Assembly: GCA_025360015.1 (NCBI GenBank)
Contig: JANYCZ010000068.1
Location: 248,001-312,000 of the forward strand
Direction: 5' to 3'
From: Verrucomicrobiota bacterium
Lineage (GTDB): Bacteria; Verrucomicrobiota; Verrucomicrobiia; Verrucomicrobiales; Verrucomicrobiaceae
Length of the DNA: 64,000 nt
Made by a program: the position numbers and the translations under genes. The notes below the pieces were generated by a model that did not search any database, was not told the origin of the DNA, and was given only the letters and a program-made list of their open reading frames with translations. How positions within the stretch are numbered: position 1 is the stretch's first letter; each line of letters begins with the position of its first letter. Below, one piece after another: positions 44,431 through 53,630 of this stretch.

Positions 44431-45552
44431 TTACTTCCGGCTGAGCTTGTAGAACAGCCAGCCGCCCATGCCGAGGAAGATCACATTGGGCAGCCACATG
44501 ATGAGATGGGGCATCGCCGCCGGTTTGTCATTGAGCGTGTCCGCCAGAATGATGAAGACGATGTAAACTGTCGCGGTGATCAGGCTCAGCGCGAAGCCCG
44601 AAGAGGTCTCGCGTCGTTGCGCTGTCACTCCCAGCGGAATACCCACCAAGGCGAAGGTGAAACAGGCCATCGAAAAGCTGTAGCGCTTGCTCAGTTCGGT
44701 GAGTGAGAGGGAGCGCGTCACGGGTGTCAGTGCCTCGCCGGTGACGGTGTCTTTCCAGGTGCGTACTTCCTCGGCCAGCGCGCTGGTGGTCTTCATGCTC
44801 GCGTTCACACGCACGGCATCTTTCTGCATCTCTGAGAGCGGTAGTTTCAGCCACTGCTCCTTCATGGCCAGTCCGCCGAGCTGGCCCTGACCCTGCACTG
44901 GCACGGTTTCCTCCGTCATGCCCTCCAGCTCCATCTTCAGATCAATCGAGCCCGGGGTGGTGTGAAGGGTGGCTTTTTTGGCGTGGATGTAGGTGCTGGC
45001 CTGGGTTTCCTTCAGCATGATGATGTGCATGTCCGTGAGCGTCTTGTCATCACGCTTGCTGGTGTAAATGCGGTAGCCCGGCACACGCTCCAGCACCTGA
45101 CCTTCTTGGAACAGGGTTTCGGGATTCTTCACCGCCACCTGGTAAAACAGGCGCTTCATGCGGTCCTTCGCCGCCGGTGCCAGGCTCACATTTACCCAGA
45201 GGCAGATGCCGCTCAGCGCGATCGCCAGGACAAAGACCGGGGCGCAGATGCGTGGCATCGACATGCCGGTCATGCGCAGGGACACGAGTTCATTGTCGGC
45301 AGAGAGCCGGCCAAATACGAGCAGAATCCCCGTCAGAAAGGCCCAGGGAATGGTGAAGATGAGCGAGAAGGGGATGACCAGCAGCACGAACTCCGCGATC
45401 ACCGAGATGGGCAGTTCCGTGTTGCCCAGCAACTGGTCCAGCTTCTTGTACACGTTGCCCAGCACCATCACGCCACTGAGCAGCGCCACGCCGATCAGCG
45501 TGGCTGATGCGACCTGGCGGCCGAGGTAGCGGTCAAAGATGCGCGGGAACAT
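44431..45552 (-). CDS. LptF/LptG-family LPS export permease
   Basis: A 373-residue YjgP/YjgQ protein. It has three N-terminal helices (about 15-35, 50-75, 100-122), a periplasmic beta-jellyroll (about 125-260) and three C-terminal helices (about 290-370). Start FDRYLGRQVASATLIGV and LSADNELVSLRMTGMS (the coupling helix for LptB) are family signatures. It extracts LPS from the inner membrane as a heterodimer with a paralogue plus LptB; neither lies in this window. LptF and LptG cannot be told apart here. It follows murI after 64 bases on the same strand and may be a late gene of the arg operon. Confidence 0.9.
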   Translation of the reverse strand: MFPRIFDRYLGRQVASATLIGVALLSGVMVLGNVYKKLDQLLGNTELPISVIAEFVLLVIPFSLIFTIPWAFLTGILLVFGRLSADNELVSLRMTGMSMPRICAPVFVLAIALSGICLWVNVSLAPAAKDRMKRLFYQVAVKNPETLFQEGQVLERVPGYRIYTSKRDDKTLTDMHIIMLKETQASTYIHAKKATLHTTPGSIDLKMELEGMTEETVPVQGQGQLGGLAMKEQWLKLPLSEMQKDAVRVNASMKTTSALAEEVRTWKDTVTGEALTPVTRSLSLTELSKRYSFSMACFTFALVGIPLGVTAQRRETSSGFALSLITATVYIVFIILADTLNDKPAAMPHLIMWLPNVIFLGMGGWLFYKLSRK

Positions 45553-45616
45553 GGATGGAAAGAGAGGCTAGCGAGTCTTCACCGCCGGGCAATTTGAGAT
45601 TGCCATAGACTGCGCT

Positions 45617-46429
45617 TCAAACGACCGCCTTCTTCACCTTGCCAAAATCCGTGCCCAGGAAGCGCTTCGCGAGGTTCTCCGCCTGCTCGGAGTGGTCCGT
45701 GAGGTAGATGTCGAGGGTGGGCTTGGTTTTCGTCGTGCGCAGCAGCCCGCCTTGTTCGAGGCTGGCTTTCACATGCGCCGCGCAGGTGCTGGCAGAATCC
45801 ACGAGGCGCACCTTTTGCCCCAGCATGCGCTTCAGCACTGGAATCAGCAGCGGATAATGGGTGCAGCCCAGCACCAAGGTGTCGATGCCCTTGTCGAGCA
45901 TCGGCTTCAAATACTCACGCAGCACGGACTTGAGCGCTGGATGATCCGTCCAGCCTTCCTCCACAAACGGCACGAGCAGCGGTGTCGCCTTCGCTTCGAT
46001 CATGATGTCCGGCCGTCGCATGGCGATCTCATGCTGATAGGCATGACTGCGGATCGTGCCCGCAGTGCCAATGATGCCCACGCGTTCGCAGGTGGCATCA
46101 GCGAGCGTCGCTTCTACTCCGGGACCGAGCACGCCGATGACGGGAACGCGAAATGTGGCCTGGAGCAGAGGTAGAGCATGGGCTGTGGCGGTGTTGCATG
46201 CCACTACCACGGCCTTCACGCCATGCGAGACGAGGAACTGGGTGTCCTCCATCGAGAAACGGCGGATTGTGTCCGGGGATTTGGAGCCATACGGCACGCG
46301 CGCCGTGTCGCCGAGGTAGATGATCGATTCGTTGGGCAGGAGATCACGCAGTGCCCGAACCACAGTCAGGCCGCCAACGCCGGAGTCGAAGACGCCGAGA
46401 GGGCTGCTGGCAGTGACGGGGGTGCTCAT
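45617..46429 (-). CDS. murI: Glutamate racemase
   Basis: A 270-residue cofactor-independent racemase that makes D-glutamate for peptidoglycan. The opening GVFDSGVGGLTVVRALRDLL, the first catalytic cysteine in VVACNTATA and the second in VLGCTHYPLLIP are all present. The start at ATG 46429 is 8 bases after the argF stop, so it is translated from the arg operon message. Linking a wall-precursor gene to arginine genes is unusual; both pathways use glutamate. Confidence 0.96.
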   Translation of the reverse strand: MSTPVTASSPLGVFDSGVGGLTVVRALRDLLPNESIIYLGDTARVPYGSKSPDTIRRFSMEDTQFLVSHGVKAVVVACNTATAHALPLLQATFRVPVIGVLGPGVEATLADATCERVGIIGTAGTIRSHAYQHEIAMRRPDIMIEAKATPLLVPFVEEGWTDHPALKSVLREYLKPMLDKGIDTLVLGCTHYPLLIPVLKRMLGQKVRLVDSASTCAAHVKASLEQGGLLRTTKTKPTLDIYLTDHSEQAENLAKRFLGTDFGKVKKAVV

Positions 46430-46437
46430 GGTTTGAA

Positions 46438-47340
46438 TTAACTTTTCCGCGTGATCTCCACGATGATCGCCTTCTGTGCATGCAGGCGGTTCTCGGCCTG
46501 ATCGAAAATCAAATCGGCGTGGGCTTCCATGACTTCCTCGGTGATTTCTTTGCCACGGTAAGCGGGCAGGCAGTGCATGACGAGAGCGCCAGGGTTGGCG
46601 TGCTTCATGAGGGCGCTGTTGATCTGCCAGGGCTTGAGGGTCTCGATGCGGTCGGCGCTTTCGGCTTCCTTGCCCATGCTGACCCACACGTCTGTGTAAA
46701 CAACATCGCAGGCTCCCACGGCCTCGGCGGGATCATCGACGATGCTCACCGTGTTTCCGGGCACACGATGCATGAAGCTTTCCTGCGGCTGAAAGGCCTT
46801 AGGGGCACCAATAACGAGGTCAAAACCGAGATGCACCGAGGCCCAGATCCAGGAGCGGGCCATGTTGCAGTCGCCGTCTCCCAGGAAGCAGATGCGTTTG
46901 CCCTTCCAGCCGCCGAGGTGTTCCTGGATGGTCTGCAAATCCGCCAATACCTGGCAGGGGTGCTCGTCATCGGTCAATGCATTGATGGTGGGGATGCCGC
47001 TGTACTTGGCGAAATCCACCACGTCTTGCTGCGCGAAGGTGCGGATGACCGCGCCATGAATCATGCGGCCCATCACGCGTGCGGTGTCCTTGATCGGCTC
47101 GCCACGGCCAAGCTGGATGTCGGCGCTGGAGAGGAACATCACCGAGCCGCCCAGTTCGCGAATGCCCACTTCAAAACTCACGCGTGTGCGTGTCGAAGAC
47201 TTGCTGAAAATCAGCGCCCATTGCTGGCCGGTGAGCACCTGCGGCGAGGCGGTGCGGTCTTTTTTCAGCACACAGGCCAGATCGACGATTTTCTCGATTT
47301 GTTCCTTGGTCAGTTCTTCGATGGACAGAAGGTGGTTCAT
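46438..47340 (-). CDS. argF: Ornithine carbamoyltransferase
   Basis: A 300-residue enzyme that makes citrulline from ornithine and carbamoyl phosphate. The carbamoyl-phosphate loop KSSTRTRVSFE, DDEHPCQVLADL (HPxQ), VVYTDVWVSMGKE (DxWxSMG) and VMHCLPAYRG (HCLP) are present and correct for OTC rather than aspartate or acetylornithine transcarbamylase. It lies 12 bases after argD and before murI in the arg operon. Confidence 0.97.
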   Translation of the reverse strand: MNHLLSIEELTKEQIEKIVDLACVLKKDRTASPQVLTGQQWALIFSKSSTRTRVSFEVGIRELGGSVMFLSSADIQLGRGEPIKDTARVMGRMIHGAVIRTFAQQDVVDFAKYSGIPTINALTDDEHPCQVLADLQTIQEHLGGWKGKRICFLGDGDCNMARSWIWASVHLGFDLVIGAPKAFQPQESFMHRVPGNTVSIVDDPAEAVGACDVVYTDVWVSMGKEAESADRIETLKPWQINSALMKHANPGALVMHCLPAYRGKEITEEVMEAHADLIFDQAENRLHAQKAIIVEITRKS

Positions 47341-47352
47341 ATCGTGGCGGGT

Positions 47353-48585
47353 TTACGCGAGCTGATCGAGCACGCTCTTGAAAAGGGTGAGCCCTTCGTC
47401 GGCATGGGCTGCGGTAATGTTCAGCGGCGAGAGCCAGCGCACCACATTGGGGCCGGCGGGCGTGACCATCATGCCGGCATCGAGCAGTTGCTGCGCGAGG
47501 AAGATGGAAGGCAGTTTGCCACCGGATTTAGCGGCGATGGCTTCTGCATTGAGTTCAAAGCCGATGAACAGGCCGAGCTGTCGCACCTCTTTGATCAGAA
47601 CGTGGTTCCACTCACGGGCCGTCGCAGCGATGGCTGCGCCGCGAACTTTGGCATTGTCGCAAAGGTGCTCGTCCAGAATGGTGCGCAGGGTGGCGATGCC
47701 GACGGCGCAGGCGAGGGGCGAGCCGCCGTAGGTGGTGCCATGCGTGCCGGGGCCCAGTGTCTTGCTCAAATCGCGGCGATCATTGACCCAGAACGAGCCG
47801 AGCGGGAAGCCGCTGCCAATGGCCTTGGCCCAGCTAATTCCATCCGGCTGTATCTCGTCCCCCGGAATGATGCTGCGCCAGCCCGCCATCTCGCCCGCCC
47901 GACCAAAGCCGCACTGCACTTCATCCAGCAGCAGCAGCAGATCCTTCTCGCGGCAAAGCCGTTGCGCGGCGCGCAGAAACTCGGGGGTGACGGCGTGCAC
48001 ACCGCTTTCTCCCTGAATCGGCTCCATGAAAATGGCGACCGTCTTGTCGGTGATCGCAGCTTCGAGTGCCGCAATGTCGTTGAACGGGGCATAGACGAAT
48101 CCCGGTGGTAGAGGACCAAAGCCGCCGTGGATCTTCTCCTGCGCCGTGGCGGTCATGGCACCAAAGGTGCGACCATGAAAGGAGCCGGTGAACGTGATGA
48201 TCTCGTAGCGTCCGCCTGTCTGCTGGCCGTATTTCCGCGCCAACTTGAGCAGGCCTTCATTCGCCTCCGCTCCGCTGTTGCAGAAGAAACACTTCCCTGC
48301 AATGCCGACACATTCCTCCACAAGAATGCGCGCCAGTTCGGCCTGCTTGTCGATGCAGTACCAGTTCGAGACATGGATTAGCGTGTTAGCCTGCTCCGTG
48401 AGTGCTTTCACCACCGTGGGGGGGCAATGACCGAGCGGGCACACGGCTACGCCGCCGGCGAAGTCGAGATACTTCTTCCCATCACGATCCCACACATACG
48501 GGCCTTCGCCACGCACCGGCCACACATTGTAACGACCGTAGTTCGGCAGGACGAACTCCTGCATCAGTTGATCACTCGTGCTCAT
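47353..48585 (-). CDS. argD: Acetylornithine aminotransferase
   Basis: A 410-residue PLP enzyme of class III aminotransferases. The PLP-phosphate site FFCNSGAEANEGLLKLAR, the substrate loop FTGSFHGRTFGAM, the cofactor Asp in LLLLDEVQCGFGRAG, and the Schiff-base Lys in SWAKAIGSGFPLG are all visible. It converts N-acetylglutamate semialdehyde to N-acetylornithine. Start ATG 48585 lies 7 bases after the argB stop; an upstream open frame to 48693 is inside argB and ignored. Confidence 0.96.
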   Translation of the reverse strand: MSTSDQLMQEFVLPNYGRYNVWPVRGEGPYVWDRDGKKYLDFAGGVAVCPLGHCPPTVVKALTEQANTLIHVSNWYCIDKQAELARILVEECVGIAGKCFFCNSGAEANEGLLKLARKYGQQTGGRYEIITFTGSFHGRTFGAMTATAQEKIHGGFGPLPPGFVYAPFNDIAALEAAITDKTVAIFMEPIQGESGVHAVTPEFLRAAQRLCREKDLLLLLDEVQCGFGRAGEMAGWRSIIPGDEIQPDGISWAKAIGSGFPLGSFWVNDRRDLSKTLGPGTHGTTYGGSPLACAVGIATLRTILDEHLCDNAKVRGAAIAATAREWNHVLIKEVRQLGLFIGFELNAEAIAAKSGGKLPSIFLAQQLLDAGMMVTPAGPNVVRWLSPLNITAAHADEGLTLFKSVLDQLA

Positions 48586-48592
48586 CTTGGGA

Positions 48593-49450
48593 TTACAAAT
48601 GGATTTCAGTGCCGATCCCGCCATCGGTGAAGATTTCGAGAATGAGCGCATGCGGCAGCCGGCCGTCGATGAGATGCACCTTGCCGACGCCACCGCGCAG
48701 TGAATCGAGCGATGAGTCCACTTTTGGAATCATGCCGCCGCTGATGATGCCGTCTGCTTTTAGCTTGGCGATGGAGGCTTCATCAAGACTGGGAATCAGC
48801 GTGGTTTCATCCTTCGGATCACGCATCACGCCGCGCACGTCGCTGAGGAAAATGAGCTTCGTGGCCTTCAGCCGTTTCGCCAGACCGCAGGCTGCGAGGT
48901 CGGCGTTCACGTTGAGTGTTTTGCCAGAGTCGAGCTCGCGTGCGACAGGCGAAACCACAGGAACGAATTCGCCAGCCACAGCAGCCTGGATCAGGCCGAG
49001 CTTGCAGTCGCTGACTTCACCGACCCAGCCGAGATCGCCCTTCATCTTTTCTCCCAGAAAAACCTCGGTGCCGGGAATGCCGACCGCTTTGCCACCAAAG
49101 GCGTTGATCTTCGTTACGATCTCCGGGTTGATCACGCGGGCGAGCGTTTCCTCGACAATCTTGATCGTCTCGTCGTCAGTCACGCGCATGCCATTGATGA
49201 ACTTGGCCTGAAGGCCAGACTCCGTCATGGCCTTGGAGATCGCCTTGCCGCCGCCATGCACGATGACGGGATTGATGCCCACGGCTTCCAGGAACACCAC
49301 GTCACGCAGAAACGAGTCCACCTGCACCGGGTCTTCCATCGCACTGCCACCGACCTTGATCAAAAACGTGCAGCCACGAAAGCTCTGCATGTAGGGCAGG
49401 GCTTCAAGCAGTACGTCGGATTTGGTGATTTGGGCGTCGAGGGGATTCAT
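48593..49450 (-). CDS. argB: Acetylglutamate kinase
   Basis: A 285-residue amino-acid kinase. The phosphate loop TFLIKVGGSAMED, the substrate site IVHGGGKAI, and NVNADLAACGLAKRLKATKL near the ATP site identify NAGK. It phosphorylates N-acetylglutamate, usually the arginine-feedback step in organisms that use ArgJ. An N-terminal helix before the first strand (about 1-22, including DVLLEALPYMQSF) resembles the one found in arginine-sensitive NAGKs, so feedback control is plausible. Confidence 0.96.
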   Translation of the reverse strand: MNPLDAQITKSDVLLEALPYMQSFRGCTFLIKVGGSAMEDPVQVDSFLRDVVFLEAVGINPVIVHGGGKAISKAMTESGLQAKFINGMRVTDDETIKIVEETLARVINPEIVTKINAFGGKAVGIPGTEVFLGEKMKGDLGWVGEVSDCKLGLIQAAVAGEFVPVVSPVARELDSGKTLNVNADLAACGLAKRLKATKLIFLSDVRGVMRDPKDETTLIPSLDEASIAKLKADGIISGGMIPKVDSSLDSLRGGVGKVHLIDGRLPHALILEIFTDGGIGTEIHL

Positions 49451-49477
49451 CGCGATGAATGTGAAAGCGTGATCCGC

Positions 49478-50764
49478 TCAAGCGAAGCCTTTTTGGCGTT
49501 TCGCATGAATGGCGGCGGAGTATTCCGAGCTGTTGAAATCAACGTATTCTTTGGACAGGTCGCTGGTGTAAACGGTGTATCCGCTGGTGCCGAGATTGAG
49601 ATCAATGGTGACGGTGAACTTCGGCTCTTTAACGACCTTCTCCATCTCCCCGACGGGCGTCTTTGTGGCCAGCCCGCCTTTGCAGGCCTGCAGACCGCCG
49701 AAATAGATGTCGATGAGCTCTTCACGAATGCGCGCGCCGGAATAGCCGACCGCGTGGATGATGCGGCCCCAGTTCGGGTCGCAGCCATGGAAGGAGCATT
49801 TGACCAGCAGGGATTTGGCCACGGTCTCGGCCACCTTGCGGGCGTCGGCCAGGGTGCGGGCATTGCGGACGCGGATTTCGACGAACTTGGTCACGCGCTC
49901 GCCGTCGCAGACGATCATCTTGGCGAGCTCCAGCATCACCTTGTGCAGCGCGCAGCGGAAGAGCTCCGCCTCGGGCGAGCCCTTCTTGATCGTGGGCACA
50001 TCCGACTGGCCGTTGCTCATCACGATGACGGTGTCGTTCGTGCTGGTGTCGCCGTCGATGGTGATGCAGTTGAAGCTCTTCTCCACGGCGTAGCGCATGG
50101 AGCGGTGGAGCTCATCCCTGCCGATCCTTGCGTCGGTGGTGATGAAGCAGAGCATGGTGGCCATGTTTGGACAGATCATACCCGCGCCTTTGGCAATGCC
50201 GCCAATGCGGAAGCTGCCTTTGCCGCAGGGCACATCGACCGCGAAGGTCTTGGGCCGTGTGTCACTCGTCATGATCGCGGTCATGGCGTCATCGGAACCG
50301 TCAGCCTTCAGCTTGGCCACGGCATCTGGCACTTTGACAATGACACGCTCGATGGGCATCGGCATGCCGATGATGCCGGTGGAGCAGACGAGCACTTGGC
50401 GCATTTTCACGCCGAGCTGTTCAGCCACGGCCTTGGTCATGGCCTTGGCATCATGAATGCCCTGGACGCCGGTGCAGGCGTTGGCGTTGCCGCTGTTGGC
50501 AATGATGGCGCGGGTGTCGCTTTCCTTGATGTGCTGCTGGCACACCCGTACGCAGGCGGCGCGGACTTTGTTGGTCGTGAAGACCGCATCCGTCACGGTC
50601 GGGCCGTCGGAAACGATGAGCGCCAGATCCAGGCGGGTGGCATCGGGATTTTTGATGCCGCAGGTCACGGCACTGGCACGGAAGCCTTTCGCTGCGGTCA
50701 CGCCGCCGTCGATGACTTTGAATGGAACGCGGCATTCGCGTTCTGCAGTGGCTTTAGCAGGCAT
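49478..50764 (-). CDS. argJ: Bifunctional ornithine acetyltransferase/N-acetylglutamate synthase
   Basis: A 428-residue Ntn-type enzyme that transfers acetyl from N-acetylornithine to glutamate, keeping the acetyl cycle running. The self-cleavage site AKGAGMICPNMATML places the nucleophile at Thr203. Other family segments are VVTDA-like TVTDAVFTTNKVRAA, IIANSGNANACTG, VCSTGIIG and CITIDGDTSTNDTV. It starts one base after the argC stop, so translation is coupled. Whether it is mono- or bifunctional cannot be told from sequence. Confidence 0.96.
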   Translation of the reverse strand: MPAKATAERECRVPFKVIDGGVTAAKGFRASAVTCGIKNPDATRLDLALIVSDGPTVTDAVFTTNKVRAACVRVCQQHIKESDTRAIIANSGNANACTGVQGIHDAKAMTKAVAEQLGVKMRQVLVCSTGIIGMPMPIERVIVKVPDAVAKLKADGSDDAMTAIMTSDTRPKTFAVDVPCGKGSFRIGGIAKGAGMICPNMATMLCFITTDARIGRDELHRSMRYAVEKSFNCITIDGDTSTNDTVIVMSNGQSDVPTIKKGSPEAELFRCALHKVMLELAKMIVCDGERVTKFVEIRVRNARTLADARKVAETVAKSLLVKCSFHGCDPNWGRIIHAVGYSGARIREELIDIYFGGLQACKGGLATKTPVGEMEKVVKEPKFTVTIDLNLGTSGYTVYTSDLSKEYVDFNSSEYSAAIHAKRQKGFA

Positions 50765-50765
50765 A

Positions 50766-51815
50766 TCAGATGTTCAGCAGGCCTGCGGTGGCCTCAAAGC
50801 CGCAGATGAGGTTCATGTTTTGCACCGCCTGGCCAGAGGCGCCTTTGCCGATGTTGTCCTCAGTGCTCATCAGGATGAGCTGTCCCGCGCGGGCGTCATA
50901 GGACCAGCCGATGTCCACGAAGTTGGTGCCGGTGACATGTTTGGTATCGGGTGACTGGTTCACCCCGAGCAAACGCACGAACGGGGCGGAATCGTAGGCT
51001 GAATGCAAGGCGGCGCTGATTTGTTCAATCGTCACGCCTGGCTGCAACTGCGCGAAAGTCGTCGTGCAGATGCCCGAATGCGTCGGCATGAGGTGCGGCA
51101 CAAACGAAAGCTTCACCTCCCGACCGGCGGCGAGCGCGAGTTCCTGACCGATTTCGCTCAGGTGCCGGTGCAGCGGCACGCTGTAGCTGCGCACGCTGTT
51201 TTGCACCTCGCAGAAGAGCAGGGAGATGCTTTCTTTGCGGCCCGCACCGCTGGCACCGCTCATGCTGGCCACGGCGAGAGGCGACTCCGCCAGCAGGCCC
51301 GCTTTCAGCAGCGGAATGAGCGGCAGCAGAATGCTGGTGGGGTAGCAGCCCGGGCAGGCGATGAGCCGTGCGGTCTTGATCTGCTCCTCACGCAATTCCG
51401 GCAGCGCATAGACAGCTTCATCCAGCAGTTCAGGCGCAGGGTGCGCGTGGCCGTAGAATTCTTCGTACAGCGCCGGACTCCGCAGGCGGAAATCGGCGCT
51501 GAGGTCGATCACCTTGAGGCCAAGCTCCAGCAGCGGCTTCGCATATTCGGCGGAAACCCCGTGTGGCAGCGCCAGAAAGGCGATCTCTGCACCAGCGGCT
51601 TTCAAGGCGGCGGCGTCAGGCGCGGTGAAGGTCAGCGAATCGGCCACGCCGACGCTGCGGAAGCGTGGGAACTCCTTGGAGAGCGCTTTTCCCGCCAGTG
51701 ACCGCGAAGTCACCGCCACCAGTTCCACGTTCGGGTGCCGTAGCAGCAGGCGCAGCAATTCGGCTCCAGAGTAACCACTGGCTCCAACGACGGCGACTTT
51801 GACGGGTGCGGACAT
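50766..51815 (-). CDS. argC: N-acetyl-gamma-glutamyl-phosphate reductase
   Basis: A 349-residue NADPH-dependent reductase, first gene of the operon. The Rossmann start KVAVVGASGYSGAELLRLL (GxSGxxG), VIDLSADFRL, and the catalytic cysteine in LIACPGCYPTS (Cys157) define ArgC. FVPHLMPTHSGI closes the active site. Start ATG 51815 is chosen at the Rossmann fold; upstream frame to 51857 would run through the promoter. The divergent neighbour is the ClpX-like gene. Confidence 0.97.
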   Translation of the reverse strand: MSAPVKVAVVGASGYSGAELLRLLLRHPNVELVAVTSRSLAGKALSKEFPRFRSVGVADSLTFTAPDAAALKAAGAEIAFLALPHGVSAEYAKPLLELGLKVIDLSADFRLRSPALYEEFYGHAHPAPELLDEAVYALPELREEQIKTARLIACPGCYPTSILLPLIPLLKAGLLAESPLAVASMSGASGAGRKESISLLFCEVQNSVRSYSVPLHRHLSEIGQELALAAGREVKLSFVPHLMPTHSGICTTTFAQLQPGVTIEQISAALHSAYDSAPFVRLLGVNQSPDTKHVTGTNFVDIGWSYDARAGQLILMSTEDNIGKGASGQAVQNMNLICGFEATAGLLNI

Positions 51816-51829
51816 AATGCGGGGGGCGG

Positions 51830-51857
51830 AGTATGGGATGTCATGGGGGCCGTGCAA
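51830..51857 (-). promoter_or_regulatory. Putative promoter of the arg operon
   Basis: On the minus strand TTGCAC (51852-51857), a 16-nt spacer and CATACT (51830-51835) lie 14 bases upstream of the argC ATG, giving a very short leader. No ARG-box palindrome is obvious in the 132-base divergent region. Confidence 0.4.
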
Positions 51858-51905
51858 CCCTGAAAAAGAGCATTTCTTGCCGGATCACAGCACGCATCGT
51901 GCCGC

Positions 51906-51934
51906 TTGTCAGCGGGCCTCGCCTCGCACACTAT
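51906..51934 (+). promoter_or_regulatory. Putative promoter of the ClpX-like gene
   Basis: TTGTCA (51906-51911), a 17-nt spacer and CACTAT (51929-51934) fit sigma-70 spacing. The ATG at 51948 is only 13 bases after the -10 box, so the message would be nearly leaderless. Confidence 0.5.
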
Positions 51935-51947
51935 TCCCGCCCCCCTC

Positions 51948-53630
51948 ATGAGCGATCCCACGCCAGAACTCCCAGAGCCAGAAAAACCCAAAGCGCCCGG
52001 AAGCCCGGAAGAGATCACACGCAAACTGGAGGACTTCATCAAAAACACGCTGGGTGGCCAGGTGCTGTTCACCCGCGTCGAGGGGCCTGGGGGGCGTCGC
52101 CTGCCTGACGGAGAGGAAAGACCCGTCGAAGATGCCAAACCCGACAATGGCAGAGTTTTCGAATTCAACTACCGCCCGGCTGACATCAAAGCACATCTAG
52201 ACCGGTTTGTGATCCGGCAGGACGAGGCCAAAAAAGTGCTTGCCACTGCGGTGTGTGATCATTACCACCACGCCCAGATGCTGCGCGATGACCGTGAGTC
52301 GGACTCCGGCGGGCCGAAGCTCGAATTCTCGAAACAGAATGTCATCATCATCGGCCCCACGGGAGTCGGGAAGACCTATCTCGTCAAACACATCGCCGAT
52401 CTTATAGGTGTGCCGTTTGTGAAGGCGGATGCGACAAAATTCAGCGAAACCGGCTACGTCGGCGCGGACGTTGATGATCTGGTCCGCGACCTCGTGGCAA
52501 AGGCCAATGGCGACATCGAACTGGCCGAGCATGGCATCATCTATCTGGATGAAATCGACAAGCTCAGCAGCGGCCCCGAACGACTGGGGCGGGACGTGAG
52601 CGGGCGCGGCGTGCAGACCACCCTGCTGAAATTGATGGAGGAAACCGAAGTGGCACTCTACGCACCGAACGACATCCGCAGCCAGATGCAGATGATGTTC
52701 GACACCCGCAAAGGCCGCACCGGCCGCGAGGTGGTGAACACGCGCAACATTCTCTTCATTGTCAGCGGCGCCTTCGGCGGGCTGGAAAAGATCATCGAAA
52801 AGCGCACGAACCGGAAATCCATCGGCTTCGTTTCGTCGGACACGAAAACGACCGCCGCCGAGTATCTGTTCCGTGAAGCACGCACGAAGGATTTCATCGA
52901 CTACGGTTTCGAGGCCGAATTCATCGGCCGCCTGCCTGTGCGTGTCGTCTGTGATCCGCTGAGTGCGGACGACATGTTCCAGATCATGAAAAATTCCGAA
53001 GGCAGCCTCATCCGCCAGTATGAGCGTGAGTTCGCCGCCTATGGGGTCAAAGCCACCTTCAAGGATGACGCCTTGCGTGAGATCGCGACCCGTGCTGAGG
53101 AAGAAAAGACCGGTGCGCGCGGTCTCGTCACCGCCTGGGAGCGGGTGCTGCGTGATTTTAAATTCGAAATGCCCAGCCTCGGTCTGCCCGAACTGCTGAT
53201 CGACGGCGCGCTCGTCAAAGAGCCGGAGCAGGCGCTCACCCAGTGTCGCGCCGAAGCCGTCAGCCAGTTTAGGGAGCTCGGTGCCGCGCATGCCGGTGAG
53301 GTCAGGGCCTTTGCGGAGCGTTTCCAGCGCGAGCATGGTTTCCTGCTCGACTTTGACAGCGAAGCCATCGCCGCCGTGGCTGCACGGGCTCAGCGCGAAG
53401 GGCTGCATGTGGAGGCCATGTGCACGAAACTCTTCAAAGATTATTCCTTTGGCCTCAAGCTCGTGACACGCAGCACTGGAGCGACGAGATTTGTCATTAC
53501 CACCGACGCGGTTGCCAATCCCGACAAGTACGTCAGTGAACTCGTCGTGAACGCCTGTCGTGGCCAGCCCGAGCCGCCGGTTTCCAACATCATCGATCTC
53601 ACCCCTGACACTCCCGCCCATGAATCGTAA
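51948..53630 (+). CDS. ClpX-like AAA+ unfoldase lacking the zinc-binding domain
   Basis: A 560-residue ATPase. The AAA+ core matches ClpX: Walker A GPTGVGKT (136-143), pore loop GYVG (169-172), Walker B IIYLDEIDK (197-205), RDVSGRGVQTTLLKLMEET (215-233), and sensor 2 GARGL (389-393). The ClpP-docking IGF tripeptide is kept (292-294, RKSIGFVSS). The C4 zinc finger of true ClpX is absent; residues 1-70 are instead acidic, Pro-rich and probably flexible. The RKH pore loop is altered (RKGRTG, 254-259). A C-terminal extension of about 130 residues (430-560) has no ClpX counterpart. A dedicated ClpP partner with different adaptors is plausible. The next gene overlaps its end by 11 bases. Confidence 0.85.
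   Translation: MSDPTPELPEPEKPKAPGSPEEITRKLEDFIKNTLGGQVLFTRVEGPGGRRLPDGEERPVEDAKPDNGRVFEFNYRPADIKAHLDRFVIRQDEAKKVLATAVCDHYHHAQMLRDDRESDSGGPKLEFSKQNVIIIGPTGVGKTYLVKHIADLIGVPFVKADATKFSETGYVGADVDDLVRDLVAKANGDIELAEHGIIYLDEIDKLSSGPERLGRDVSGRGVQTTLLKLMEETEVALYAPNDIRSQMQMMFDTRKGRTGREVVNTRNILFIVSGAFGGLEKIIEKRTNRKSIGFVSSDTKTTAAEYLFREARTKDFIDYGFEAEFIGRLPVRVVCDPLSADDMFQIMKNSEGSLIRQYEREFAAYGVKATFKDDALREIATRAEEEKTGARGLVTAWERVLRDFKFEMPSLGLPELLIDGALVKEPEQALTQCRAEAVSQFRELGAAHAGEVRAFAERFQREHGFLLDFDSEAIAAVAARAQREGLHVEAMCTKLFKDYSFGLKLVTRSTGATRFVITTDAVANPDKYVSELVVNACRGQPEPPVSNIIDLTPDTPAHES

Noticed and set aside
46480-48111. Plus-strand open frame of 543 codons
   Set aside because: It is opposite argF and argD, whose motifs are intact, and is a codon-bias shadow. 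The same holds for plus-strand frames at 49256-50809 and 34625-36013 and the minus-strand frame at 52197-53621.
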